Shown here one piece after another: positions 1 to 5,302 of a DNA stretch of 7,298 nucleotides. The notes beneath the pieces are model-generated. The model was not told where the DNA came from and made no database searches. It saw only the letters and a program-made list of their open reading frames with translations. A program made the position numbers and the translations under genes. The stretch is taken from the NCBI GenBank assembly GCA_902764045.1, contig CACWUI010000059.1, positions 1 through 7,298 of the forward strand, written 5' to 3'. Every line of letters starts with the position of its first letter. Position 1 is the first letter of the stretch. Source of the stretch: an uncultured Lachnospiraceae bacterium. Its GTDB lineage: Bacteria > Bacillota > Clostridia > Lachnospirales > Lachnospiraceae.

Positions 1-240
1 GAGGGTGGACGTCACACACCTTTCTTCAACAACTACAGACCTCAGTTCTACTTCAGAACAACAGACGTTACCGGTGTTTGCGAGCTTCCTGCAGGTACAG
101 AGATGTGCATGCCCGGAGATAACGTTGAGATGACTGTAGAACTTATCCACAAGGTAGCTATGGAGCAGGGTCTTCGTTTCGCTATCAGAGAGGGTGGCCA
201 CACAGTAGGTTCAGGAGCAGTTGCTACGATTATAGAGTGA
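1..240 (+). CDS. tuf: Elongation factor Tu, C-terminal part (5' truncated by window)
   Basis: The window opens in frame inside EF-Tu, the GTPase that delivers aminoacyl-tRNA to the ribosome in the cytoplasm. The 79 visible residues are the end of domain 3: GGRHTPFFNNYRPQFYFRTT, then VTGVCELP, a MCMPGDNVEMTVELI segment, AMEQGLRFAIREGGHTVGSG, and a final AVATIIE before TGA at 238-240. These match the highly conserved EF-Tu C-terminus, including the GxHTVGxGxV signature. The GTP-binding domain lies outside the window. Codon choice (many AGA, GTT, GCT, CTT) differs from the genes to the right, as expected for a very highly expressed gene. A strong terminator follows 31 nt downstream, so tuf is probably the last gene of its transcript, often a str-type operon with fusA, although this cannot be seen here. 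Confidence 0.97.
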   Translation, partial: EGGRHTPFFNNYRPQFYFRTTDVTGVCELPAGTEMCMPGDNVEMTVELIHKVAMEQGLRFAIREGGHTVGSGAVATIIE

Positions 241-271
241 TCGCGAACAGATTTTGCGCGGAGCACAAATG

Positions 272-315
272 AAAAAAGTATCCCTGAGAGTTTACTCTCT
301 AGGGATACTTTTTTT
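272..315 (+). terminator. Rho-independent terminator of tuf, probably bidirectional
   Basis: The left arm AAAAAAGTATCCCTGAGAG (272-290), loop TTTA and right arm CTCTC-T-AGGGATACTTTTTT (295-314) form a stem of 19 pairs with a single bulged T, followed by a T run. The A run on the left becomes a T run on the other strand, so the same hairpin can stop transcripts of the convergent minus-strand gene that ends at 461. Confidence 0.93.
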
Positions 316-340
316 GTTTGTATTGCGCGCCATCGGCGCG

Positions 341-372
341 TGCGGATTGGACGCGAAGCGGACAAGACGCTA
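341..372. repeat. GC-rich hairpin repeat, copy A
   Basis: This copy begins TGCGGATTG, has CGAAGCG in the middle and ends ACGCTA, the same order as copy B at 412-447. It contains a symmetric fold TTG-GA-CGC-GAA-GCG-GA-CAA (347-365). Immediately to the left is another small hairpin, CGCGC (326-330), loop CATCG, GCGCG (336-340). It does not look coding and resembles a dispersed intergenic repeat; copies elsewhere in the genome are expected but cannot be checked here. Confidence 0.55.
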
Positions 373-411
373 ATCGCGCAAAATCTTAAGTAAAACTTAG
401 CGTAATGCGCA

Positions 412-447
412 TGCGGATTGACCGAGCGAAGCGAGGGCAAAACGCTA
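412..447. repeat. GC-rich hairpin repeat, copy B
   Basis: The second copy shares TGCGGATTG, CGAAGCG and ACGCTA with copy A, but has an extra GAG/GC stretch in the stem. TTGACC (418-423) pairs with GGGCAA (435-440) with one mismatch around a GAGCGAAGCGA apex, and an outer stem TAGCGT (398-403) pairs with ACGCTA (442-447). It lies only 13 bp from the stop codon of the minus-strand secreted-protein gene, so it would be part of that mRNA's 3' untranslated region. Confidence 0.55.
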
Positions 448-460
448 TGCTCCACCTTGT

Positions 461-1033
461 TTACTCCGTCGCCTCCCCGGTAGTATCTTCCGGAACATAA
501 GGCGCTTCCGTCACCGGCGGCTGTGTGGGAGCCTCAGTAGGCGGCTGAGTAGGAGCCTCGGTAGGCGGCTGAGTAGGAGCCTCGGTAGGCGGTTGTGTAG
601 GTGCCTGGGTAGGCGCCTGAGTAGCAGGAGGCTGATAGTTATCATTATCTGAGGATGTAGGGTAGTTTTCATCTTCATCCTCTTCTTCTTCGTAATAGTA
701 ATATTCTATGATCTCTTCCTCTTCCGTGGTCTCGACCACCGTAGTCTCCTCTTCGGTAGTAGTTTCACTTTCCGTAGTCTCTTCCTGAGGCTTTTCCAAA
801 GTTATAACGCCTGCAAGCAAAGAACCCCCTGCAAAAACAGAATCCTCAATAGAAACGGTTGTTTCTGTTTCGGTAGTGGTTTCAGTAATGGTCTCCGGCT
901 CACTTTCAGCTGCCACCTGGGTAGCCGCCTCCAGCGCAGACGTATTGGTATTGCTTCCGATAGCGCCGATCACAACGGTTGCCGCAGTTGCGGCACTTAT
1001 GGCACATATTGTAAGCAGAGTAACTTTTTTCAT
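461..1033 (-). CDS. Secreted or membrane-tethered Thr/Glu/Pro-rich low-complexity protein, unknown function
   Basis: This 190-residue product starts MKKVTLLTICAISAATAA, a lysine-rich N-terminus followed by a hydrophobic stretch to about residue 26, so it is a signal peptide or an uncleaved anchor. Residues about 45-110 are Thr/Glu-rich (ETTTETETT, TTTEEETT). A short more hydrophobic part (VFAGGSLLAGVITLEKP) interrupts this. Then come EEEEIIEYYYYEEEEDEDE and a C-terminal Pro-rich tail of PPTEAPTQ repeats ending PEDTTGEATE. Such linkers usually join domains in Lachnospiraceae wall proteins, but here no domain, LPXTG signal or wall-binding repeat follows. I chose the ATG at 1033 because AGAAGG (1041-1046) sits 7 nt upstream. 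A more distal ATG at 1111 lies upstream of the predicted transcription start. ATG at 1039 is possible but too close to the ribosome binding site. The protein is very acidic. I do not recognise its family. Confidence 0.75.
   Translation of the reverse strand: MKKVTLLTICAISAATAATVVIGAIGSNTNTSALEAATQVAAESEPETITETTTETETTVSIEDSVFAGGSLLAGVITLEKPQEETTESETTTEEETTVVETTEEEEIIEYYYYEEEEDEDENYPTSSDNDNYQPPATQAPTQAPTQPPTEAPTQPPTEAPTQPPTEAPTQPPVTEAPYVPEDTTGEATE
516..611 (-). repeat. 24-bp tandem repeat encoding PPTEAPTQ units
   Basis: Four consecutive 24-bp units lie at 516-539, 540-563, 564-587 and 588-611. The two middle units are identical and the outer ones differ at several bases. A degenerate fifth unit follows. 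Each unit encodes eight residues of the form PPTEAPTQ. Near-identical neighbouring units suggest recent slippage or unequal exchange, so copy number may vary among strains. Confidence 0.85.
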
Positions 1034-1040
1034 CTTCATA

Positions 1041-1046
1041 CCTTCT
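1041..1046 (-). promoter_or_regulatory. Ribosome binding site that sets the start of the 461-1033 gene
   Basis: On the minus strand this reads AGAAGG, 7 nt before ATG at 1033 but only 1 nt before the alternative ATG at 1039. The spacing favours 1033. Confidence 0.7.
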
Positions 1047-1083
1047 TTATATAACTTATTCACGAACTGTTTTCCGTTATTAA

Positions 1084-1111
1084 ATAATACATTAACAGAT
1101 GATCTTGTCAA
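1084..1111 (-). promoter_or_regulatory. Sigma-A type promoter for the minus-strand secreted-protein gene
   Basis: On the minus strand a perfect -35 box TTGACA (1106-1111) is followed by a 16-nt spacer and -10 box TATTAT (1084-1089). Transcription would begin near 1077, giving a leader of about 44 nt. This rules out the long open frame that starts at 1111. Confidence 0.72.
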
Positions 1112-1121
1112 GTTTTATCGT

Positions 1122-1150
1122 TTGCAGAGATTAAGAAAAAAGAGTATATT
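1122..1150 (+). promoter_or_regulatory. Candidate promoter for the L,D-transpeptidase gene
   Basis: TTGCAG (1122-1127), a 17-nt spacer and TATATT (1145-1150) lie upstream of the gene at 1197. The -10 box is good and the -35 box weak. A second AT-rich candidate, TATAAA at 1177-1182, would leave almost no leader before the ribosome binding site and is less likely. Confidence 0.45.
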
Positions 1151-1196
1151 CAAAAAAAACACTTAAAAATAATCTGTATAAAAAGGGGGTATTAAA

Positions 1197-2348
1197 ATGA
1201 GAAGATCAAAGGTATCAACAATGGCATTTTTTCTTGTTGTGTCAGGTATTACAGCAGGCATAGGAGGAACATTTCCTCAGGCGGTACAGGCAGATACTCA
1301 AAGTACCAAAGAGATAATGATCGAAGGAAAAATGACAACGGTTCCCGAAAAAGGAAATGTCTGGATAAAGGCAAACGGATATACTCATTTTGTAAAAGAC
1401 GGACAATTGGTCAAAGGATGGAAACGTATGACCAAATCGGAAGGAGAAAAAACAGACCATTATTCATTTTTTGATAATACCTACGGCCGCCTTTATACCG
1501 GTTGGAGAAAAATGGGAAAGGCAGAGGGAGAAAAAACCGAACATTGGAGTTATTTCGGTGATAATGGCTGGCTTCGTACCGGATGGCAGCGTATGGGCAA
1601 GGGAACCTCAAACCCCGATGGAAACAATGTGATGCACTGGAGTTATTTCGGTAATGACGGGTGGCTCAGAACAGGTTGGAATCTGATGGGGAAAGGCACA
1701 TCCAATCCAGATGGAAATGCGCAAAAGCATTGGAGTTATTTCGGCAATAACGGGTGGCTCAGAACGGGATGGCAAACTCTTGGCAAAGGTACGTCAGATC
1801 CCGATGGAAACAGTGAGAAACACAAAAGTTATTTCGGCGGAAACGGCTGGCTTGTTACGGGATTAAAGAACATAAACGGTACACTTTACAGCTTTGACGG
1901 CAGAGGCTGGCTTATTTCCGAGGACAATGAAATGCTTACAAAAGCGCAGTCCTATTCAAGCCCCACGGGGTATCTTATCCTTGTAAACAGGGATAAGTGC
2001 AGGACAGCCGTTTTTACGGGGGGAAAGAACAACTGGAACTATACTAAATATTGGATCTGCAGCGTGGGAAAGCCTTCCAGCTACACGGTGACAGGAGTTT
2101 TTAAAACGGGACAGAAAGGACTTTATTTTGATACGGGAACCAACGGAAGATGCTGGTATTATACGAGATTTTACGGAAGCTTCCTGTTCCATTCCATTAT
2201 CTATGACCGTTCCTTCGACAGATCAGGCATAGTGGACGGAACCCTGGGGGCAAAAGTTTCCCATGGCTGTGTAAGACTCAGGCTTGAGGATGCCAAGTGG
2301 ATCTATGATGTAATACCGTCAAATACAACTGTGGTGGTATATAACTGA
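1197..2348 (+). CDS. Secreted L,D-transpeptidase (YkuD domain) with N-terminal cell-wall-binding repeats
   Basis: This 383-residue exported protein would remodel peptidoglycan, making 3-3 cross-links or attaching proteins to the stem peptide. Residues 1-32 form a signal peptide (MRRSKVSTMAFFLVVSGITA, cleavage probably after QAVQA). Residues about 73-240 carry tryptophan/glycine-rich repeats of the choline-binding/CW-binding kind. Three are nearly perfect 31-residue units (128-158, 159-189, 190-220), flanked by shorter degenerate units. The C-terminal YkuD domain spans about 255-382, with His332 (FHSIIYD) and the catalytic motif SHGCVRL (Ser355, His356, Gly357, nucleophile Cys358, Arg360). All key residues are present, so it should be active. 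The start is supported by AAAAGGGGG 7 nt before ATG. It is the first gene of an apparent two-gene unit with the dehydrogenase that begins 24 nt downstream. Whether it makes cross-links or acts on another substrate cannot be told from sequence. Confidence 0.92.
   Translation: MRRSKVSTMAFFLVVSGITAGIGGTFPQAVQADTQSTKEIMIEGKMTTVPEKGNVWIKANGYTHFVKDGQLVKGWKRMTKSEGEKTDHYSFFDNTYGRLYTGWRKMGKAEGEKTEHWSYFGDNGWLRTGWQRMGKGTSNPDGNNVMHWSYFGNDGWLRTGWNLMGKGTSNPDGNAQKHWSYFGNNGWLRTGWQTLGKGTSDPDGNSEKHKSYFGGNGWLVTGLKNINGTLYSFDGRGWLISEDNEMLTKAQSYSSPTGYLILVNRDKCRTAVFTGGKNNWNYTKYWICSVGKPSSYTVTGVFKTGQKGLYFDTGTNGRCWYYTRFYGSFLFHSIIYDRSFDRSGIVDGTLGAKVSHGCVRLRLEDAKWIYDVIPSNTTVVVYN
1578..1856 (+). repeat. Three 93-bp tandem units encoding 31-residue wall-binding repeats
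   Basis: Units 1578-1670, 1671-1763 and 1764-1856 each encode TGW..(M/L)GKGTS(N/D)PDGN, a variable triplet, then H(W/K)SYFG..GWL. Base identity is high, with many silent differences, so these are older duplications than the 24-bp repeat of the neighbouring gene. A shorter related unit (TGWRKMGKAEGEKTEHWSYF...) lies just upstream at about 1497-1577. Confidence 0.85.
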
Positions 2349-2372
2349 TTATCATATAAACGGAGTGAGGAT

Positions 2373-3266
2373 ATGTTCGGTATAGTCGGAGAAATTGCGG
2401 GAAATGTTTTTATATTCGCTCTTCTGGCGGGAGTGGCGGCGATCTTGGCGGAATTGCTCTGGTACAGACTGCCGGGAAAAGAAAAAAACAGAGGACAAAA
2501 GCGTATAGCCATTATTACGGGGGCATCCTCCGGTCTCGGCAGAGAGTACGCAAGGCTTATTTCCGAAAAAGGAAAGGGAATAGATGAAATATGGCTTGTG
2601 GCAAGACGTTCGGAAAGACTAAAGGATGTGGCTGATTCAGTTTCGTGTAAAACCAGATGCCTGTCCGCAGATCTGACGGATGAGTCAGGGCTTGAGAAAC
2701 TGTATGAGAGTTTAAATCAGCAAAACATCCGGGTAGGAATACTTATTAACTGCGCAGGATTCGGAAAGATAGGTGATTACAAGGCGGTTTCTTTAAATGA
2801 CAAGAAAGGAATGATCGATCTGAACTGTACAGCCGCCGTAGCAGTGACAGATATGTGCATACCCTTTATGGGCAAAGGTGACCGTATAATAAATGTATGC
2901 TCCACCGCAGGTTTTCAACCCTTTCAGAAGCTGGGCATTTATGCTGCGTCAAAAGCCTTTCTTCTCAGATACACAAGGGCTTTGAGAATGGAACTGTTGC
3001 CCAGAAGGATAATGGTGACGGCAGTGTGCCCTTACTGGATCGGAGACACCGAGTTTATACCTGTGGCAAAAACCGCTGACAACGGCATAAAGAGGTTTCC
3101 CTTTGCATCAAAGGCCTCCCGGGTTGCCGGTGTATCCCTTGCATGGTCTCTGCCGGGGCTGCCGGTCATTACCCCGGGTATAGTATGCACCATACACAGA
3201 TTTTTCTCCAAAATGTTCCCGGATACGGTGCTACAGTATATCTGGGAAGGGATAAGACGGATATAA
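2373..3266 (+). CDS. Membrane-anchored short-chain dehydrogenase/reductase (classical SDR)
   Basis: This 297-residue NAD(P)-dependent oxidoreductase has a hydrophobic N-terminal helix (about residues 9-30) and then a Rossmann domain. Visible motifs are the cofactor loop TGASSGLG (49-56), arginines after the second strand (LVARRSER, 75-82) suggesting NADPH preference, NCAG (126-129, a variant of NNAG), active-site Asn151, Ser177, Tyr190 and Lys194 (YAASK). The catalytic tetrad is intact, so it should be active. The substrate is unknown. The nearest general type is the DltE/YqjQ-like SDR group. The usual PG after the sixth strand is CPYW here. GGAG (2362-2365) is 7 nt before ATG. The 24-nt gap after the L,D-transpeptidase suggests cotranscription, perhaps an envelope-related role, but this is inference. 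No terminator is visible before the rib promoter that starts 9 nt after the stop. Confidence 0.88.
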   Translation: MFGIVGEIAGNVFIFALLAGVAAILAELLWYRLPGKEKNRGQKRIAIITGASSGLGREYARLISEKGKGIDEIWLVARRSERLKDVADSVSCKTRCLSADLTDESGLEKLYESLNQQNIRVGILINCAGFGKIGDYKAVSLNDKKGMIDLNCTAAVAVTDMCIPFMGKGDRIINVCSTAGFQPFQKLGIYAASKAFLLRYTRALRMELLPRRIMVTAVCPYWIGDTEFIPVAKTADNGIKRFPFASKASRVAGVSLAWSLPGLPVITPGIVCTIHRFFSKMFPDTVLQYIWEGIRRI

Positions 3267-3274
3267 GACCAAAG

Positions 3275-3303
3275 TTGACAAGCATGATCAACAATAGTAC
3301 TAT
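3275..3303 (+). promoter_or_regulatory. Promoter of the riboflavin operon
   Basis: A consensus -35 TTGACA (3275-3280), 17-nt spacer and -10 TACTAT (3298-3303) predict a transcript start near 3310, about 10 nt before the first paired base of the FMN riboswitch. This placement is what a riboswitch-led transcript needs. Confidence 0.72.
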
Positions 3304-3319
3304 CATAGTCACAATTAAA

Positions 3320-3436
3320 TTCTTCGGGGCGGGGTGTGATTCCCCACCGGCGGTAAAGCCCGCGAACAAGGCAGGAAGCTTTGTATGATTTGGTGAGATT
3401 CCAAAGCCGACAGTATAGTCTGGATGAGAGAAGAAA
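3320..3436 (+). ncRNA. FMN riboswitch (RFN element)
   Basis: This leader binds flavin mononucleotide and controls the rib genes downstream. The conserved RFN blocks appear in order: TTCTTCGGGGCGGGGTG, TTCCCCACCGGCGGTAAAGCC, CGCGAAC, a variable arm, TTTGGTGAGATTCCAAAGCC, GACAGTATAGTCTGGATGAG and AGAAGAA. The closing stem P1 pairs TTCTTC (3320-3325) with GAAGAA (3430-3435). The variable arm pairs ACAAGG with CTTTGT, and P5 pairs TTTGG with CCAAA. The element lies directly upstream of ribD and is followed by a terminator, the usual attenuation layout in Firmicutes. Confidence 0.97.
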
Positions 3437-3465
3437 ATAGCAGGATACTATTTTTGGCATATACA

Positions 3466-3495
3466 GACCCCGATTTTATATCGGGATCTTTTTTT
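3466..3495 (+). terminator. Expression-platform terminator of the FMN riboswitch
   Basis: CCCGAT (3469-3474), loop TTTAT and ATCGGG (3480-3485) form a stem extended by GA/TC after one mismatch, followed by seven T (3489-3495). The 5' arm segment CCCCGA (3468-3473) is exactly complementary to TCGGGG (3324-3329) at the base of the riboswitch. This gives a plausible antiterminator when FMN is absent. Confidence 0.88.
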
Positions 3496-3512
3496 ATAAA
3501 AGGTAGTTAAAA

Positions 3513-4616
3513 ATGACAGACGAAAAATATATGCTGCGAGCCATCGAACTTGCAAAAATAGGTACCGGTGCGGTGGATCCCAATCCGCTGGTGGGTGCGG
3601 TGATAGTAAAAAACAACCGGATAATAGGTGAAGGATTTCATGAACACTACGGCGGACTGCATGCGGAGCGAAATGCCCTGGCGCATTTAAGCGGGGATGC
3701 TAAAGGCGCCGATCTGTACGTGACCCTGGAACCCTGCTGTCACCACGGCAAGACCCCGCCATGTACCGATGCGATAATTGAGCATGGTATCGGCAGGGTG
3801 ATCATCGGCTCAAGAGATCTAAATCCCATTGTCTCCGGTAAAGGCGTACAGCAGCTTGAAGAGGCGGGCATCACGGTTATACAGGATTTTTGCAAAGAAG
3901 AATGCGATGCCTTAAATAAAAGATTTTTTCATTTTATCACCGCAAAGACCCCGTATGTCCTTATGAAATATGCCATGACTGCGGACGGCAAGATCGCCAC
4001 GAAGACAGGGGAATCCAAATGGGTATCATGCGAAGCCTCGAGAGAATATGTGCAGCACTTGAGAAATGAGTACCCGGCCATTCTTGCCGGTATAGGAACG
4101 GTGCTGGCGGATGATCCCATGCTTACTGCAAGGATCCCCGGGGGAAGAAACCCGTTGCGCATTATCCCTGACAGCAGGCTGCGTATCCCTCCGGATTGTA
4201 AAATTTTGAAAACGGCAGACGAAATCCCCACCATGATAATATCTGCAATGACAGACGGGGAATTTCAAAAATCGGAAAAAAGGCGAAATCTGGAAAATGC
4301 CGGTGCCCGTGTGATAAATCTGCCCGGATCTTACGGTCATGTGGATCTTAAAAAGCTGGTGAAGCTTCTGGGAGAGGAAAAAATATCCGGGCTTCTCATA
4401 GAAGGGGGAGCAGATATCAACTACAGTGCGCTGAATGCCGGGATCGTAAATGAGGTAAATGTATTTGTTTCTCCGAAGATATTCGGAGGAAACGCAAAAA
4501 CACCCGTGGGTGGTATGGGAGTTGAGTATCCGGATGAAGCGGTAATGCTGGATTTTATATCATCTGAAATAATCGGAGAGGATTTACTTATGAAATACAA
4601 AGTAAGCAAAGGATGA
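3513..4616 (+). CDS. ribD: Bifunctional diaminohydroxyphosphoribosylaminopyrimidine deaminase / 5-amino-6-(5-phosphoribosylamino)uracil reductase
   Basis: This 367-residue cytoplasmic enzyme performs the second and third steps of the GTP branch of riboflavin synthesis: deamination, then NADPH-dependent reduction of the ribosyl side chain. The deaminase domain (about 1-145) has DPNPLVGAVIV (22-32), the zinc/catalytic motif HAE (His50, Glu52) and PCCHHGKTPPC with zinc ligands Cys75 and Cys84. The reductase domain (about 147-366) shows MKYAMTADGKIA, AGIGTVLADDP, DSRLRIP and LLIEGGA (294-300). Length is normal for the fused form and all visible key residues are intact. AGGTAG at 3501-3506 precedes the ATG at a suitable distance. 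It is the first gene after the FMN riboswitch. Its TGA overlaps an ATG at 4613, which is not the start used for ribE. Confidence 0.97.
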   Translation: MTDEKYMLRAIELAKIGTGAVDPNPLVGAVIVKNNRIIGEGFHEHYGGLHAERNALAHLSGDAKGADLYVTLEPCCHHGKTPPCTDAIIEHGIGRVIIGSRDLNPIVSGKGVQQLEEAGITVIQDFCKEECDALNKRFFHFITAKTPYVLMKYAMTADGKIATKTGESKWVSCEASREYVQHLRNEYPAILAGIGTVLADDPMLTARIPGGRNPLRIIPDSRLRIPPDCKILKTADEIPTMIISAMTDGEFQKSEKRRNLENAGARVINLPGSYGHVDLKKLVKLLGEEKISGLLIEGGADINYSALNAGIVNEVNVFVSPKIFGGNAKTPVGGMGVEYPDEAVMLDFISSEIIGEDLLMKYKVSKG

Positions 4617-4634
4617 ACCCACCGTGGCATCTGA

Positions 4635-4640
4635 AAGGAG
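4635..4640 (+). promoter_or_regulatory. Ribosome binding site fixing the ribE start
   Basis: AAGGAG ends 8 nt before the ATG at 4649. That ATG gives the canonical riboflavin synthase N-terminus MFTGIIEE. The in-frame ATG at 4613, which overlaps the ribD stop, would add 12 unconserved residues. Confidence 0.85.
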
Positions 4641-4648
4641 CGACAACA

Positions 4649-5287
4649 ATGTTTACAGGCATAATCGAAGAAACCGGAACAATAAAAAGATTTAACACAA
4701 CCGGCAGATCCGGCGGGATCACTATTCAGGCGTCAAAGGTCCTTGAGGGAACCGCTGTCGGAGACAGCATTGCGGTAGACGGCATCTGTCTCACGGTCAC
4801 AGGCATGGGGAGTGATCATTTTACCGCCGACGTTATGGCGGAAACCATACGACGCAGCTGCCTTGCTGATAAGCATCCCGGAGATGCGGTAAACCTTGAG
4901 CGCGCCATGGCGGCAGACGGCAGGTTCGGCGGGCACATCGTTTCCGGTCATATAGACGGAACCGGGGTTATAAAGGAACTTAAACGTGAGGAAAATGCGG
5001 TATGGGTAACCATTGAGGCTCCGTCACGGATCATGCGGTATATTATTGAAAAAGGCTCTGTTGCCATTGACGGCATAAGCCTTACGGTTGCTGAAGCCAA
5101 AGATACTTTTTTCAAGGTTTCAGTTATACCTCACACAGGGGAAGAAACCACGCTTTTAAAGAAAAAGCCGGGAGATACGATAAATCTTGAAAACGACATA
5201 GTAGGGAAATACGTGGAAAAGCTCATGCTGCCCGAAGAAAAAAGAGCAGGCTTGTCCCTGGAATATCTTACGGAAAACGGATTTTAA
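4649..5287 (+). CDS. ribE: Riboflavin synthase, alpha subunit
   Basis: This 212-residue enzyme carries out the last step, dismutation of two 6,7-dimethyl-8-ribityllumazine molecules to riboflavin and the pyrimidine that is recycled. It has two tandem lumazine-binding barrels. The first (about 1-97) starts MFTGIIEETG with VDGICLTV (43-50). The second (about 98-190) has GGHIVSGHIDGTG bridging the domains (94-106) and VAIDGISLTV (138-147). SVIPHTGEETTL (158-169) is the usual C-terminal substrate loop region. The family is normally about 200-215 residues, so the length is typical. It is 32 nt downstream of ribD and 15 nt upstream of ribBA, in the same operon. The gene is called ribE in most species and ribB in older Bacillus subtilis naming. 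Confidence 0.96.
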   Translation: MFTGIIEETGTIKRFNTTGRSGGITIQASKVLEGTAVGDSIAVDGICLTVTGMGSDHFTADVMAETIRRSCLADKHPGDAVNLERAMAADGRFGGHIVSGHIDGTGVIKELKREENAVWVTIEAPSRIMRYIIEKGSVAIDGISLTVAEAKDTFFKVSVIPHTGEETTLLKKKPGDTINLENDIVGKYVEKLMLPEEKRAGLSLEYLTENGF

Positions 5288-5297
5288 AGGAGGTGAT
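5286..5297 (+). promoter_or_regulatory. Exceptionally strong Shine-Dalgarno sequence for ribBA
   Basis: AAAGGAGGTGAT matches the complement of the 16S rRNA 3' end over 12 nt. Its AGGAGG core ends 9 nt before the TTG at 5303. There is no in-frame ATG until codon 51, well inside the conserved domain, so this site decides the TTG start. Confidence 0.85.
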
Positions 5298-5302
5298 AAA
5301 AT

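Larger units (their letters stand above)
249..386. repeat. 12-bp perfect inverted repeat bracketing the tuf terminator
   Basis: AGATTTTGCGCG at 249-260 is the exact reverse complement of CGCGCAAAATCT at 375-386. The arms enclose the tuf terminator and the first GC-rich repeat copy. No target-site duplication is visible in the flanks (AAC on the left, TAAG on the right), so a mobile origin is not demonstrated. The arms could pair in a read-through transcript. Confidence 0.6.

Noticed and set aside
326..447. CRISPR-like or phage attachment array in the intergenic repeats
   Set aside because: There are only two imperfect copies of unequal length, with no regular spacers, no nearby cas or integrase genes, and no tRNA gene.
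48..455. Minus-strand open frame of 135 codons across tuf and its terminator
   Set aside because: It is antisense to the conserved tuf coding region and passes through a terminator and hairpin repeats.
1034..1111. N-terminal extension of the minus-strand secreted protein
   Set aside because: The extension precedes a typical signal sequence, and its ATG lies in the predicted -35 box, upstream of the transcription start.
876..1166. Plus-strand open frame of 96 codons
   Set aside because: It is antisense to the minus-strand gene and the divergent promoter region, with no ribosome binding site; it looks like a shadow.
3032..3460. Minus-strand open frame over the end of the SDR gene and the FMN riboswitch
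   Set aside because: It runs through a clearly functional riboswitch and promoter on the other strand; no coding signal of its own.
4613..4648. ATG overlapping the ribD stop as ribE start
   Set aside because: It would add 12 residues before the conserved MFTGIIEE N-terminus, and the good ribosome binding site at 4635-4640 serves the ATG at 4649.
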